A stretch of 64,000 nt of DNA, taken from NCBI GenBank assembly GCA_017848795.1, contig JAFIHG010000054.1, positions 1 to 64,000 on the forward strand. The letters are read 5' to 3'. Below, piece by piece: positions 1 to 10,621 of the stretch. Both the position numbers and the translations under genes were made by a program. The DNA comes from Candidatus Nanopelagicales bacterium (GTDB lineage Bacteria > Actinomycetota > Actinomycetes > S36-B12 > CAIYMF01). Within the stretch, counting starts at the first letter, position 1, and every line of letters starts with the position of its first letter. The notes below the pieces were generated by a model. The model was given only the letters and a program-made list of their open reading frames with translations, had not been told where the DNA came from and did not search any database.

Positions 1-407
1 AGCCCCAGGCTGATCTCCCGCACCCCCGCCCCCACCACCCGACCCGCGAGCCACGCCGACCGGGTCGCCGCGAACTCGGGCCGCTGCAGGTCCCGGGAGC
101 GGGCCAGCAGGCGAGCCGCGTCCCGGTCCCCACACCGCGTGGGGGCCTTCAACCAGGCTTTGGTGGAGACGAACCCCCGCCCGCGCAACACCCCACAGTC
201 ATGCGTACGACCGAGCGCCGCGGTGGCGGCAGCGGTCGCCGCGTCCGCGGCCGCAAGCAGGTCCGCGGTCAGTTCCGGCAACGCCTCGTCCGCCGTATCG
301 ATCAACACGCCAGCAGCAACCGCTTCGTTCACCAGAGCAAGATCCGCGCGCGCCCGATCCAGCGCGGCGTGGACCTCCCGCGGACCGGCTGCCGGCGTCT
401 GCAACAT
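1..407 (-). CDS. DUF222/13E12-type HNH endonuclease-like protein, N-terminal part (cut by window edge)
   Basis: Only about the first 135 codons are visible; the gene runs leftward off base 1. The start is ATG at 407-405, with no clear ribosome-binding site. After an alanine-rich helical stretch the translation shows RTHDCGVLRGRGF, then KAWLKAPTRCGDRDAARL and a DLQRPEFAATRSAWLAG segment. This is the usual N-terminal half of the actinobacterial DUF222 (13E12 repeat) proteins, which normally carry a C-terminal HNH nuclease domain. That domain is outside the window, so nuclease activity is inferred from the family only. Such genes are often multicopy. Bases 408-637 downstream of its start hold nothing I recognise. 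Confidence 0.75.
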   Translation of the reverse strand, partial: MLQTPAAGPREVHAALDRARADLALVNEAVAAGVLIDTADEALPELTADLLAAADAATAAATAALGRTHDCGVLRGRGFVSTKAWLKAPTRCGDRDAARLLARSRDLQRPEFAATRSAWLAGRVVGAGVREISLG

Positions 408-637
408 ACGAACAACTGTAGGAGGGGGGTCCGACAACACGCTCCGACAAGACCCGAGGGCAAGACCCGCGCCGCGGCGACCATCGATAACGCGAGAAAT
501 CCTATGGCTGGAGAAGAGTTCGGCGTGCCGGGTTGACCGGATCCGTGTCTGTGGAGCGGGTGACGGGATCCGTCGCTGCGCGGCACCTGCGGCGCTGGCG
601 GCTCCTCCCGATTCCCGGCCATGCTGCCCGCCGGAAT

Positions 638-680
638 GAGTTCAGGGCACCCGCGAAGTGCGTGCGGGCGCCCTGAACTC
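638..680 (-). terminator. Hairpin terminator of tRNA-Gly
   Basis: Perfect 11-bp inverted repeat GAGTTCAGGGC (638-648) / GCCCTGAACTC (670-680), with further pairing of ACCCGC and GCGGG inside. It begins 8 bases past the 3' end of the tRNA on the minus strand, so it probably ends that transcript. There is no long T run, as is common in high-GC genomes. Confidence 0.7.
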
Positions 681-688
681 GTTCCGAG

Positions 689-759
689 AGCGGGTGACGG
701 GAATCGAACCCGCACTGTCAGCTTGGGAAGCTGATGTTCTGCCATTGAACTACACCCGC
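689..759 (-). tRNA. tRNA-Gly (anticodon CCC)
   Basis: On the minus strand the acceptor arm GCGGGTG (759-753) pairs with CACCCGC (696-690), with T as discriminator base at 689. The D arm GTTC...GAAC, the anticodon stem TCAGC/GCTGA with loop TTCCCAA, and a T arm GCGGG-TTCGATT-CCCGT complete the cloverleaf in 71 nt. The anticodon is CCC, which reads the glycine codon GGG, a common codon here. CCA is not encoded. A strong hairpin follows directly. Confidence 0.95.
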
Positions 760-821
760 GTAGCCGCCGGGGCGGCTGCGTCGCAACATCGTAGCGGGCG
801 TTTCGCGCGGCTAGGACGAGG

Positions 822-1118
822 TCAAGGCTCCACGTCGCGGAAGTGCTCCACCACCGGAGGCGAGGCGAAGTAGGGGCCGATCGCTGCACGCCACGCGGCG
901 AAGCGGTCGGTCGCGCGGAAGTTCTGCTCGTGCGCCTCGACCCAGTCCCACTCCACGAGCAGCACGAACCGCGCGGAGGACTCGACGCCGCGGGTCATCC
1001 GGACCGAACGGCAGCCGGGAGTGGTCGCGAGCACCTCCCGCACGCTGCGGTACGCCGCGGCGAACCCGTCGGCGTCCGTCGTCTCGATGATCCCTACCTC
1101 CAGCACCATGGCGGTCAT
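822..1118 (-). CDS. ABM-domain (antibiotic biosynthesis monooxygenase-like) small protein
   Basis: A 98-residue protein made of a single ABM-type ferredoxin-like fold. It opens with a hydrophobic strand (VLEVGII), then a helix (DGFAAAYRSVREVL), a strand after PGC, and the typical WDWVEAHEQNF segment before the C-terminal helices. ABM proteins are small dimeric cofactor-free monooxygenases or heme/quinol-acting enzymes; the substrate cannot be read from sequence. Two in-frame ATGs exist (1118 and 1109); the upstream one is chosen. It is divergent from dcd with only 48 bp between starts, so the two promoters overlap. Confidence 0.7.
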   Translation of the reverse strand: MTAMVLEVGIIETTDADGFAAAYRSVREVLATTPGCRSVRMTRGVESSARFVLLVEWDWVEAHEQNFRATDRFAAWRAAIGPYFASPPVVEHFRDVEP

Positions 1119-1154
1119 GGTAGGGACGTCGCGAAGGCCGGCCGGGGCAGCGGG

Positions 1155-1160
1155 TAGCCT
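1155..1160 (+). promoter_or_regulatory. -10 hexamer of dcd (leaderless type)
   Basis: TAGCCT ends 6 bases before the GTG start of dcd, so transcription would begin at or next to the start codon. Confidence 0.55.
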
Positions 1161-1166
1161 GCCCGG

Positions 1167-1745
1167 GTGCTGCTCTCCGACCGCGACATCCGGGCCGAGA
1201 TCGCCGCGGAACGGGTACGACTGGCCCCGTATGACGCCGCCATGGTCCAGCCGTCGAGCATCGACGTGCGGCTGGACCGGTATTTCCGTGTCTTCGAGAA
1301 CCACCGCTACCCACACATCGATCCCTCGCAGGAGCAGCCAGAGCTGACGCGGTTGATCGAGGTCAAGCCCGACGAGCCGTTCGTACTGCACCCGGGCGAG
1401 TTCGCGCTCGCCTCGACCTACGAGGTCGTCTCGCTCCCCGACGATCTCGCCGGCCGGCTCGAGGGCAAGAGCTCACTGGGCCGCCTCGGGCTGCTCACGC
1501 ACTCGACGGCGGGCTTCATCGACCCCGGGTTCAGCGGTCACGTCACCCTCGAGCTGTCGAACGTCGCGACCCTTCCGATCATGCTGTGGCCCGGCATGAA
1601 GATCGGTCAGCTGTGCCTGTTCCGGCTCTCCAGCGCGGCGGAGCACCCGTACGGCTCGGCCGTCTACGGCTCCCGCTACCAGGGGCAGCGCGGACCGACG
1701 GCCTCGCGCTCGCACCTGAACTTCCACCGCACCACCGTCGACTGA
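1167..1745 (+). CDS. dcd: dCTP deaminase (probably bifunctional dCTP deaminase/dUTPase)
   Basis: A 192-residue Dcd. It converts dCTP to dUTP; actinobacterial enzymes of this type also hydrolyse dUTP, yielding dUMP for thymidylate synthesis. The N-terminus MLLSDRDI, the [11 protein letters not shown] motif near residue 30, the [13 protein letters not shown] catalytic and nucleotide-binding block, the glycine-rich [20 protein letters not shown] segment and the C-terminal [11 protein letters not shown] tail match the trimeric dUTPase-like fold. Length is normal for the family. The GTG start at 1167 has no Shine-Dalgarno sequence but a -10 hexamer 6 bases upstream. It stands alone, 93 bp before the MFS gene. 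Confidence 0.95.
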   Translation: MLLSDRDIRAEIAAERVRLAPYDAAMVQPSSIDVRLDRYFRVFENHRYPHIDPSQEQPELTRLIEVKPDEPFVLHPGEFALASTYEVVSLPDDLAGRLEGKSSLGRLGLLTHSTAGFIDPGFSGHVTLELSNVATLPIMLWPGMKIGQLCLFRLSSAAEHPYGSAVYGSRYQGQRGPTASRSHLNFHRTTVD

Positions 1746-1838
1746 CCGCTCTGCGCCGTCGCCGACCGCGGACGGTTGCTGACTGCCCGGTCAGTAGGGG
1801 ACTGGCGTCAGGGCGGGTGCGGCGAGGAGAATTCCGCC

Positions 1839-3095
1839 GTGACCACGGGCCTCGCGACGCCTGCGCGGGTCCGGGAGCGGCTTGCCGCGTCGGTGCTGGG
1901 CGTGCGCGAGTTCCGCCTGCTGTGGTCTGCGCAGACGGTCTCCACGATCGGCGACCAGGTCTTCCCGATCGCGGCCACGGTCAGCGTGCTGAACGCCGGT
2001 GGCTCGGTCGGCGAGCTCGGCCTGGTACTCGGCGCCCGCTGGCTCGCGATCGTCGTCTTCGCACTCGTCGGTGGGGTCTGGGCCGACCGGCTGCCGCGCC
2101 GGGCGGTGATGATGGCCGCGGACGTGTTCCGCGCGGCGACCGTCGGTGTGCTCGCGGTACTGCCCTTCGACCCGCCGGTCTGGCTGCTCGCCCTGCTGGT
2201 GTTCCTCGTCGGGTCCGGGGAGGCGTTCTTCCGGCCGGCGGAGACCGCGTTGCTCCCTTCGCTGCTGCCGGCGCGCCGGCTCAACGCCGCGAACGCCCTC
2301 ATCTCGGTGAGCTACCGGACAGCCGCGGTGGTCGGGCCCGGGCTGGGCGGGCTGCTCGTCGCCGGTTTCCACCAGGTCCGCTGGGCGTACGGGCTCAACG
2401 CGCTCACCTTCGCGGTGAGCTTCCTGTTCCTGCTGCGCCTGCGCGAGCCCGCCCGCAAGGTCGCCCACGTCACCGTGCCCTTCGTACGCGAGCTGCGGGA
2501 GGGCCTCGGCGAGGTGCGCCGGCAACCCTGGGCACTCGGCACGATCGTCGGCGCGGCGCTCGTGCTCATGCTGGTCATCGCCCCGGAGAACGTGCTGCTG
2601 CCGGTCATCGGCCGGCGCCAGTTCGGCACGGACGCGGTCTACGCGACGTCGATGGCGCTGTTCTCCCTGGGCGGGGTCGCGGGCGCGCTGCTCGCGATCC
2701 GCTGGCGGCCGCGCCGGCCCGGACGGGTCGGCTGGCTGCTCGGGCTCAGCTTCGCGCTGATCCCGCTCGCCCTGACGTTCCCCGTCTCCCCGTGGCCGAT
2801 CCTCGCGGCGTACCTGATCACCGGCCTCGCGTTCGAACCGTTCTCGGTCTGGTGGGCGACAGCGCTGCAGCGGGAGATCCCCACCGACCGGCTCGCGCGG
2901 GTCAGCAGCGTCGACTGGATGGCGTCCTACGCCCTGATGCCGCTCGGGCTGGCACTGACCGGCCCGCTCGTGGAGCACGTCGGCGAGCACGCCGTCCTCG
3001 GCGGCACGATCGCTGCCCTGGCGCTGATCACCGTCCTGGTGCTGCGGGTGCCCGGTGTCGCCGAGTTCCGCAACCCGGCGCCCCGCCGCCCTTGA
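1839..3095 (+). CDS. MFS transporter (MFS_3 / EntS-type exporter family)
   Basis: A 418-residue membrane protein with about 12 hydrophobic segments. The N-terminal part has REFRLLWSAQTVSTIGDQ, a signature of the MFS_3 group (siderophore- or macrolide-exporter-like). The loop WADRLPRR after the second helix pair is the conserved MFS loop 2-3 motif. GTG at 1839 is preferred because GAGGAG lies at 1824-1829; a frame-compatible ATG at 1776 would add an unlikely charged leader. Substrate is unknown. The next gene starts 86 bp later on the same strand. Confidence 0.8.
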   Translation: MTTGLATPARVRERLAASVLGVREFRLLWSAQTVSTIGDQVFPIAATVSVLNAGGSVGELGLVLGARWLAIVVFALVGGVWADRLPRRAVMMAADVFRAATVGVLAVLPFDPPVWLLALLVFLVGSGEAFFRPAETALLPSLLPARRLNAANALISVSYRTAAVVGPGLGGLLVAGFHQVRWAYGLNALTFAVSFLFLLRLREPARKVAHVTVPFVRELREGLGEVRRQPWALGTIVGAALVLMLVIAPENVLLPVIGRRQFGTDAVYATSMALFSLGGVAGALLAIRWRPRRPGRVGWLLGLSFALIPLALTFPVSPWPILAAYLITGLAFEPFSVWWATALQREIPTDRLARVSSVDWMASYALMPLGLALTGPLVEHVGEHAVLGGTIAALALITVLVLRVPGVAEFRNPAPRRP

Positions 3096-3166
3096 GCGGC
3101 GGTGCGGGTACTCGCAACGCCGGGCGGTGCCGGTACGACCTCCCGATCTTCGCCCCTCGGGCGTCC

Positions 3167-3172
3167 TAGCAT
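3167..3172 (+). promoter_or_regulatory. -10 hexamer of the acyltransferase gene
   Basis: TAGCAT, 8 bases before the ATG at 3181. No ribosome-binding site is present between them. Confidence 0.45.
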
Positions 3173-3180
3173 CGACCGCG

Positions 3181-5407
3181 ATGAGCCCGGGCCAGACCTC
3201 TCTGCTGACACCACCCAGGGACGCGACGCGTCCGACGGTGACAGCGCCCCGCCATGCGGCGCCGTACCGCGTGGCAGCCCGCCGTCCGCCACCGGTCCGG
3301 CGCGAACGGCGACCACCCGGCAAGGGGTTCGGGTTCCGGCCCGAGCTCGAGGGGCTGCGCGCGGTCGCGGTCCTCGCGGTGGTGCTCTACCACGCCGGAG
3401 TGCCGTTCGTACGGGGCGGCTACGTCGGCGTGGACGTGTTCTTCGTGCTCTCCGGGTATCTGATCACCGGGCTCATCCTCGCGGAGGTCGCCCAGCGTGG
3501 CCGGCTCTCGCTGCGCCGCTTCTATGCCCGCCGCATCCGGCGCTTGCTCCCCGCCGCGGTCCTCGTCCTGAGCGCGGTGGCGGCCGCGTCGAGCATCGTG
3601 CTGCCCGCAGTTCAGCGCACCGGCGTCGCGTGGGACGTGTTCGCCGCCGCCGTCTACGTCTCCAACTGGCGATTCGCCGCCCAGGCGACGGACTATCTCG
3701 CGGCGGACGCGGCACCCAGCCCGGTGCTGCACTACTGGTCGCTCGGCATCGAGGAGCAGTTCTACGTCCTGTGGCCGCTGCTGATCATCGCGGCCCTGCT
3801 GCTCGCCCGCCGGCGTGGGCTCGCCGGCACCGGCGTGCACCGGCTGCTCGGCGCCCTCATCACCGCGCTCGCCGTACTCTCCCTGCTGGGCTGCGTCGCG
3901 CTCACCAGCAGCGACCAGCCGCTGGCCTTCTTCAACACCTTCACCCCGGGTCTGGGAACTGGCCGCCGGCGCCATCGTCGCGGTGCTCGGCCGTCGCGTG
4001 CTCGTGCTCACCCATCCCGCCCGTGCCGGGCTCGCGTGGGCCGGGGTGGCCGCCATCGTCTGGGCGATCCTGACGTACGACGCGGCCGTCACCTTCCCCG
4101 GCTGGGCGGCGCTCGCCCCGGTGCTCGGGACCGCCGCGGTCATCATCGGGTGTACCCGCCGCGACGGAGGTGGGCCGCCGGGACCGGCCCGGCTGCTGTC
4201 GGGCGGCTCGATGCGCCACGTCGGTCGTATCTCGTACTCCTGGTACCTGTGGCACTGGCCGGTCCTCGTCCTGGCCGCCGCCGCGCTCGACCGTGCACTC
4301 GCCCCATGGGAGGCGGCCCTCGCCGTGCTCGCGTCGTACCTGCTCGCGGTGGGGAGCTACCGCTTCGTCGAGTCGACGATGCGGTACGCGCCGGCGCTGC
4401 AGGGCGTACGCCCCAGCCTGTTGCTCGGGGTGGGCCTCACCCTCGTCGCGGTGGTCGCCTCGGTGGGCCTGGTGCGCAGCGCCGACGACACCGCCGATCG
4501 CACCGGGATCACGACGGGCACCGAGGAGGTCGGCCACGACGTGTTCCGCGTCGCACCGGGCGTGACGGTGGACGTCGACACCGGAGCCGTCAGCACCCCG
4601 AAGCGGCTCACCCCCTCGCCCGCCGAGGCTCCGGACGACCACTTCGCCGCGCTGTACGACAACGGCTGCCAGGCCTCGCTGACCAGCACCCAGGTCGTGG
4701 ACTGCGTGCTCGGCAAGAAGGGCGCGCGCACCACCATGGTGGTGCTGGGCGACTCGCACGCGGCAGCGTTCGCGCCGGCGCTGGACATCCTGGCCGTCGA
4801 GCGCGGCTGGCGGATGGTCCCGATGACCAAGGCCGGCTGCTCGGCCGCGCTGTTCCCGGTGTGGAACCCGCAACTCAAGCGGTACTCCCCGGAGTGCGAC
4901 ACCTGGCGCCAGAACGCGCTGGCCAAGATCGACCGGCTGCGGCCGGACGTGGTCGTGATGGCCAACCGCTGGAACTACCAGGTCGCCGACCCGCGTACCG
5001 GCCAGGAGGTGACGGGCCCGGCGGCGCGGGCGCAGGTCGTCGACGGGACCGCTGCGATGGCGCGGCGGCTGGCCCGTACCGGCGCGCACGTGGTGTTCCT
5101 GCGCGACCTGCCCGCGCCCGGGTTCAACGGGCCGGCGTGCGTGTCCAAGCACGGCAAGGACTACGCCGCCTGCGCCTTCCCCCGGGACGCGCAGCTGCCG
5201 CAGGACGCCGACCTGCTGACCGCGGTGCAGCAGGTCAAGCACACCGCCGTCGTCGACCTGGTGGACCGGGCCTGCCCGCCGACGAGTGACACCTGCCCGG
5301 TGGTCGAGGGGAACATCCTGCGCTACCGGGACACCAACCACCTGACCGCGACGTACGCCCGTTCCCTCGCTCCCGCGCTCGTCGCCGCCTTCCCCGCGAT
5401 CCGCTGA
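3181..5407 (+). pseudogene. Membrane acyltransferase-3 / SGNH protein (OatA-like), broken by a 1-base frameshift
   Basis: Two overlapping reading frames together encode one standard-length protein (about 741 residues once corrected). The first frame (3181 to about 3947) has an Arg/Pro-rich cytosolic leader, then FRPELEGLRAVAVL, GVDVFFVLSGYLITG and HYWSLGIEEQFY, hallmarks of Acyl_transf_3. The second frame continues with WELAAGA, ISYSWYLWHWPVL, several membrane helices and an extracellular SGNH domain with VVLGDSHAAAF and DTNHLT (catalytic Ser and Asp/His blocks). The join is a C4 run at 3944-3947: with three Cs the codons read TTC ACC CGG GTC TGG GAA. The family transfers acetyl or other acyl groups to cell-wall glycans or exported products. 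The break may be a real mutation or an assembly error; both halves still look well conserved, which favours a recent event or an error. Confidence 0.85.
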
Positions 5408-5413
5408 GGTGCC

Positions 5414-5484
5414 GGCGTCACTGCGCAGGTGGCGGTTTTGCGCCGCGTTTCGCGGTGGTTCTCCGCCCGCAGCACAGTGACGCC
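5414..5484. repeat. Family A palindromic intergenic repeat, copy A1
   Basis: A 71-bp element with perfect 10-bp ends GGCGTCACTG / CAGTGACGCC and an inner GTGGCGGTTTT. It lies between the convergent acyltransferase and Fe-S reductase genes, where it could act as a bidirectional terminator. Related copies are at 26006, 27234 and 27760. Confidence 0.75.
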
Positions 5485-5531
5485 AGAAGGTCCGACGTCA
5501 GAAGGTCCGCGCGAGCAGGACCAGGCGCCGG

Positions 5532-7700
5532 TCAGGGAGCCGGCCGGAGGCCCTCGAGCAGGATCGTCGCGACGTCGGCCACCTCGGCCACCGGCGCGTC
5601 CTTGCCCTCCGACCGGACCGTCACCCCGTCGTTGATCATCACCATGCAGAACGGGCAGGCGACCGCGATCTTCTCCGCGCCGGTGGCGAGCGCCTCGTCG
5701 GTGCGGTTGAGGTTGATCCGCGTGCCGATCCGCTCCTCCATCCACATCCGCGCGCCGCCCGCGCCGCAGCAGAAGGACCGCTCGCCGGAGCGCTCCATCT
5801 CGGTCAGCGTCAGCCCGGGCAGCGAGCCGAGCAGCTCGCGGGGCGGGGTGTAGACCTTGTTGTGCCGTCCCAGGTAGCACGGATCGTGGTACGTCACCTT
5901 CGACGCCACCGACTGCACCGGGGTGAGCCGCCCGTCGCTGACCAGCTGCGCGAGCAGCTGGGTGTGATGCACGACCTCGTACTGGCCGCCGAGCTGCGGG
6001 TACTCCCTGCCGAGCGTGTTCAGGCAGTGCGGGCAGGTGACGACGATCTTCTTGGCCTTGACCTCGTTCAGCACTTCGACGTTCTGCATCGCCTGCATCT
6101 GGTACAGGAATTCGTTGCCCGCGCGCCGGGCCGGGTCGCCGTTGCAGGTCTCACCGTCGCCGAGCACCATGAACTCGACGCCGGCCAACCGCAGCAGCTC
6201 GGCGACGGCCTTGGTCGTCTTCTTCGCCCGGTCCTCGTACGCGCCCGCGCAACCCACCCAGAACAGCCACTCGACGTCGTCGGGGATGGTGTCCTCCCCG
6301 GCGGCACCGAAGACGCGCACCTCGAAGTCGATCTCCTCGAGCCAGGCGGTACGCCCCGACGCCGGCAGCCCCCACGGGTTGCCCTTGCTCTCGACGTTCT
6401 TGAACATCCCGCCGAGCTCGCTGGGGAACTCCGAGTCGACGAGCACCCGGTGGCGCCGCATGTCGAGGATGTGGTCGACGTGCTCGATGTCGACCGGGCA
6501 CTGGTGCACGCAGGCACCGCACGACGTGCACGACCACAGCACGTCGTCGTCGATCACGGCGTCCTCGTTCTCCCGGGACCCCACGAGCGGGCGCGCATGC
6601 TCGTGCTGGACCTGCTCCGAGAACGACTCGAGGGGGACCGGTACGGGCTCGCCCGCCTTGCCGGCGCCGGTCGAGGCGAGGTGGTCCGGGTGGGCGTTCG
6701 CGAGCAGGTAGGGCGCCTGCAGGAACAGGTTGTCCCGCAGGTCCATGATCACGAATTTCGGGTTGAGCGGCTTGTCGGTCGCCCACGCCGGGCACTGCGA
6801 CTGACAGCGCCCGCACTCGGTGCAGGATGCGAAGTCGAGGTTGCCCTTCCAGGTGAAGTCGGTGATGACCCCGCGCCCGAAGCTCGCGTCCTCGTCCGGG
6901 TCCTCGAAGTCGATCTGCTCGCCGCCGGAGTACATCGGCAGCAGCGGGCCGAGCGCGTCGGGGCGCCGCGAGAAGAAGACGTTGAACGGCGCGACGAAGA
7001 TGTGCAGGTGCTTGCTGTAGAGCACGAGGATCGTCGTCGCGAGCACCATCCCGATCGAGGCGAGGATGAACGCAGTCTCGATCCACTCGTTGGCGGTGAG
7101 CCCGAGCGGGGCGAGCAGCGCTCCGACCCATTCGGAGGCGAACGCGCCGCCGCTGTCGAGGTAGGGGAAGATCCCGGTGTTGATCTGCGCGCCGCGGTAG
7201 ATCAGCAGTGTGATCATGATGAGCGCGATGAAGATCAGGATCAGCCAGGCCCCGCCGAGGTGCGAGCCGTAGAACCGCGAGCGGCGTCCCAGCCGCTCCG
7301 GGTCCTTGCGCAGCCGGATCACGGTGAACACGACGAGCGCGACGAGTACGAGCACCGCGAACAGGTCCTCGAGGAAGCCGAGGATCGCCGAGCGTCCGAT
7401 CAGCGGGATGTGGAAGTCGACGTCGAAGAACGCCCCGAAGCCCTCGATGATCGTGAAGATCAGGATGAGGAAGCCCCAGAACGTCACGAAGTGGGCGAGG
7501 CCGGGGATGGTCCACTTCAGCAGCTTGCGCTGGGCGAGCACGTCGACCCCGACGGCCTGCACCCGCTGCTCGGGTTGGTCGAGCCGGCCCACCGCCGGCT
7601 GACCGAGGCGGATGATCCGCAGCAGCGTCTGGGCGCGGCGCGCGGCGAACCAGAGCAGCACCACGGTCATCGTCAGGCCGACGACCAGGCGCACCGTCAT
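5532..7700 (-). CDS. Membrane-bound Fe-S oxidoreductase (HdrD/GlpC-like, two 4Fe-4S motifs and two CCG domains)
   Basis: A 722-residue protein. The first ~290 residues hold about six membrane helices resembling a cytochrome b/NarI-like anchor. Two 4Fe-4S motifs follow, CTECGRCQSQCP and CTSCGACVHQCP. The C-terminal half has two cysteine-rich CCG-type domains, seen as CNGDPARRAGNE...TCPHCLNTLG and DPCYLGRHN...FCCGAGG, as in heterodisulfide reductase HdrD and GlpC. It probably passes electrons between a soluble dehydrogenase and the membrane quinone pool; partner and substrate are unknown. It corresponds to the conserved mycobacterial iron-sulfur reductase found near dnaK. Start choice is uncertain: ATG at 7700 sits at the first helix, while an in-frame GTG at 7748 adds 16 residues; neither has a clear ribosome-binding site. 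Confidence 0.85.
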   Translation of the reverse strand: MTVRLVVGLTMTVVLLWFAARRAQTLLRIIRLGQPAVGRLDQPEQRVQAVGVDVLAQRKLLKWTIPGLAHFVTFWGFLILIFTIIEGFGAFFDVDFHIPLIGRSAILGFLEDLFAVLVLVALVVFTVIRLRKDPERLGRRSRFYGSHLGGAWLILIFIALIMITLLIYRGAQINTGIFPYLDSGGAFASEWVGALLAPLGLTANEWIETAFILASIGMVLATTILVLYSKHLHIFVAPFNVFFSRRPDALGPLLPMYSGGEQIDFEDPDEDASFGRGVITDFTWKGNLDFASCTECGRCQSQCPAWATDKPLNPKFVIMDLRDNLFLQAPYLLANAHPDHLASTGAGKAGEPVPVPLESFSEQVQHEHARPLVGSRENEDAVIDDDVLWSCTSCGACVHQCPVDIEHVDHILDMRRHRVLVDSEFPSELGGMFKNVESKGNPWGLPASGRTAWLEEIDFEVRVFGAAGEDTIPDDVEWLFWVGCAGAYEDRAKKTTKAVAELLRLAGVEFMVLGDGETCNGDPARRAGNEFLYQMQAMQNVEVLNEVKAKKIVVTCPHCLNTLGREYPQLGGQYEVVHHTQLLAQLVSDGRLTPVQSVASKVTYHDPCYLGRHNKVYTPPRELLGSLPGLTLTEMERSGERSFCCGAGGARMWMEERIGTRINLNRTDEALATGAEKIAVACPFCMVMINDGVTVRSEGKDAPVAEVADVATILLEGLRPAP

Positions 7701-8122
7701 GTTGGTGTCCGAGAACGGCGCAGGCAGCGTTCCCGCGTCGGTGATCACGTCCAGCGGGGACAAACGGGCCTCCGAGTACGACGTCCTCGAGCCGCACCCC
7801 CCGAAGGACCGTGCGCTCGCTCCGGACGTCACCGTACCCACTGCGTGGCCCGCGGTCCGCGGCCCCGGTGAGCGCCCACCCGAGCCCGAGCGGAACGAAG
7901 CGGGGGATGCGACCCGGTCGGCCCGCCGCAGCCGCGCCGTTGCGGAGTTGCTGTGACCCACCTCACATCGCGCGGGGAAGCGTACGGATCGGAACATCGT
8001 TGCGTCCTATGAGTCGGGTAGGCTCACATCTCGTGAGCGGCGCTCGAGTAGGTCACCTGCGCCGACGCACGCGACAGAGCCGGATCCCCGAGACCGGATA
8101 ACGCAACCCCAGAGGAGCCCCC
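7701..8122. other. Intergenic region between Fe-S reductase and dnaK
   Basis: 422 bp between divergent genes. The dnaK-proximal 120 bp hold the promoter and a candidate HspR site. In 7749-7990 I see no RNA, repeat or credible coding region. Confidence 0.5.
8008..8028 (+). promoter_or_regulatory. Candidate HspR (HAIR-like) operator over the dnaK promoter
   Basis: TATGAGT-N7-GCTCACA is a degenerate form of the HAIR inverted repeat CTTGAGT-N7-ACTCAAG bound by HspR. A -10-like TAGGCT (8019-8024) lies inside it. Since hspR is the fourth gene of this operon, autorepression through this site is likely. The match is partial: only TGAGT and CTCA fit. Confidence 0.4.
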
Positions 8123-9963
<1,841 letters not shown>

Positions 9964-9967
<4 letters not shown>

Positions 9968-10548
9968 GCGAGTCCAGCGCGGGCGAGCGGCCCGGGGAGC
10001 CGGGAGAGGAGTCCGAGCGGAACGCCGGATTCACCTTCCAGGACAAGCGCCGGATCGACCCGCAGACCTACCAGGTCCGGGACCCGATCGCCGCACCCGA
10101 GCCGGAGCCCGAGCCGGAGGAGGGCACCGCGCTCGACGCCCGCGTCGCGGAGCTGACGGCCGACCTGCAACGGCTGCAGGCCGAGTACGTCAACTACCGC
10201 AAGCGGGTGGAGCGCGACCGGCAGCTCGTCCGCGAGCAGGCGGTGGCGAACGCGCTGGCCGAGCTGTTGCCGATCCTCGACGACGTCGAGCGCGCCCGCG
10301 CGCACGGCGACCTCGAGGGCGGCTTCAAGAGCGTGGGTGAGAGCCTCGAGCAGACGGTCGCCCGCCTCGGGATGGAGCGGTACGGCGCGAGCGGCGAGCC
10401 GTTCGACCCGACCGTGCACGAGGCGGTGGCGCTCGAGTCCTCGCCGGACGTGAGCGAGCCGACGACGACGCTGGTCCACCAGAGCGGCTACCGGTTCGCC
10501 GGCCGGATCGTGCGTCCGGCGGTGGTGTCGGTGGCCGAGCCTGCGTGA
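9964..10548 (+). CDS. grpE: Nucleotide exchange factor GrpE
   Basis: A 194-residue cofactor that releases ADP from DnaK. After an acidic disordered leader of about 55 residues comes a long coiled-coil helix ([23 protein letters not shown]). The compact beta domain near the C-terminus has [17 protein letters not shown] and ends with [15 protein letters not shown], both GrpE hallmarks. The GTG start overlaps the dnaK stop (GTGA), indicating translational coupling. Confidence 0.96.
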
Positions 10549-10621
10549 CGAGCGGGCGGCACTGCGGTACGAACGACCGAGCACGACGGGATCCGACGAC
10601 GAAGGGAGGTGAGGCGTCCCG

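Noticed and set aside
1791-3323. 510-codon minus-strand open frame opposite the MFS gene
   Set aside because: Highly charged nonsense translation; the opposite strand has clear membrane helices and MFS motifs.
5862-7871. Long plus-strand open frame opposite the Fe-S reductase
   Set aside because: Arg/Glu/Asp-rich low-complexity translation, no domain; it mirrors the codon bias of the strongly supported minus-strand gene.
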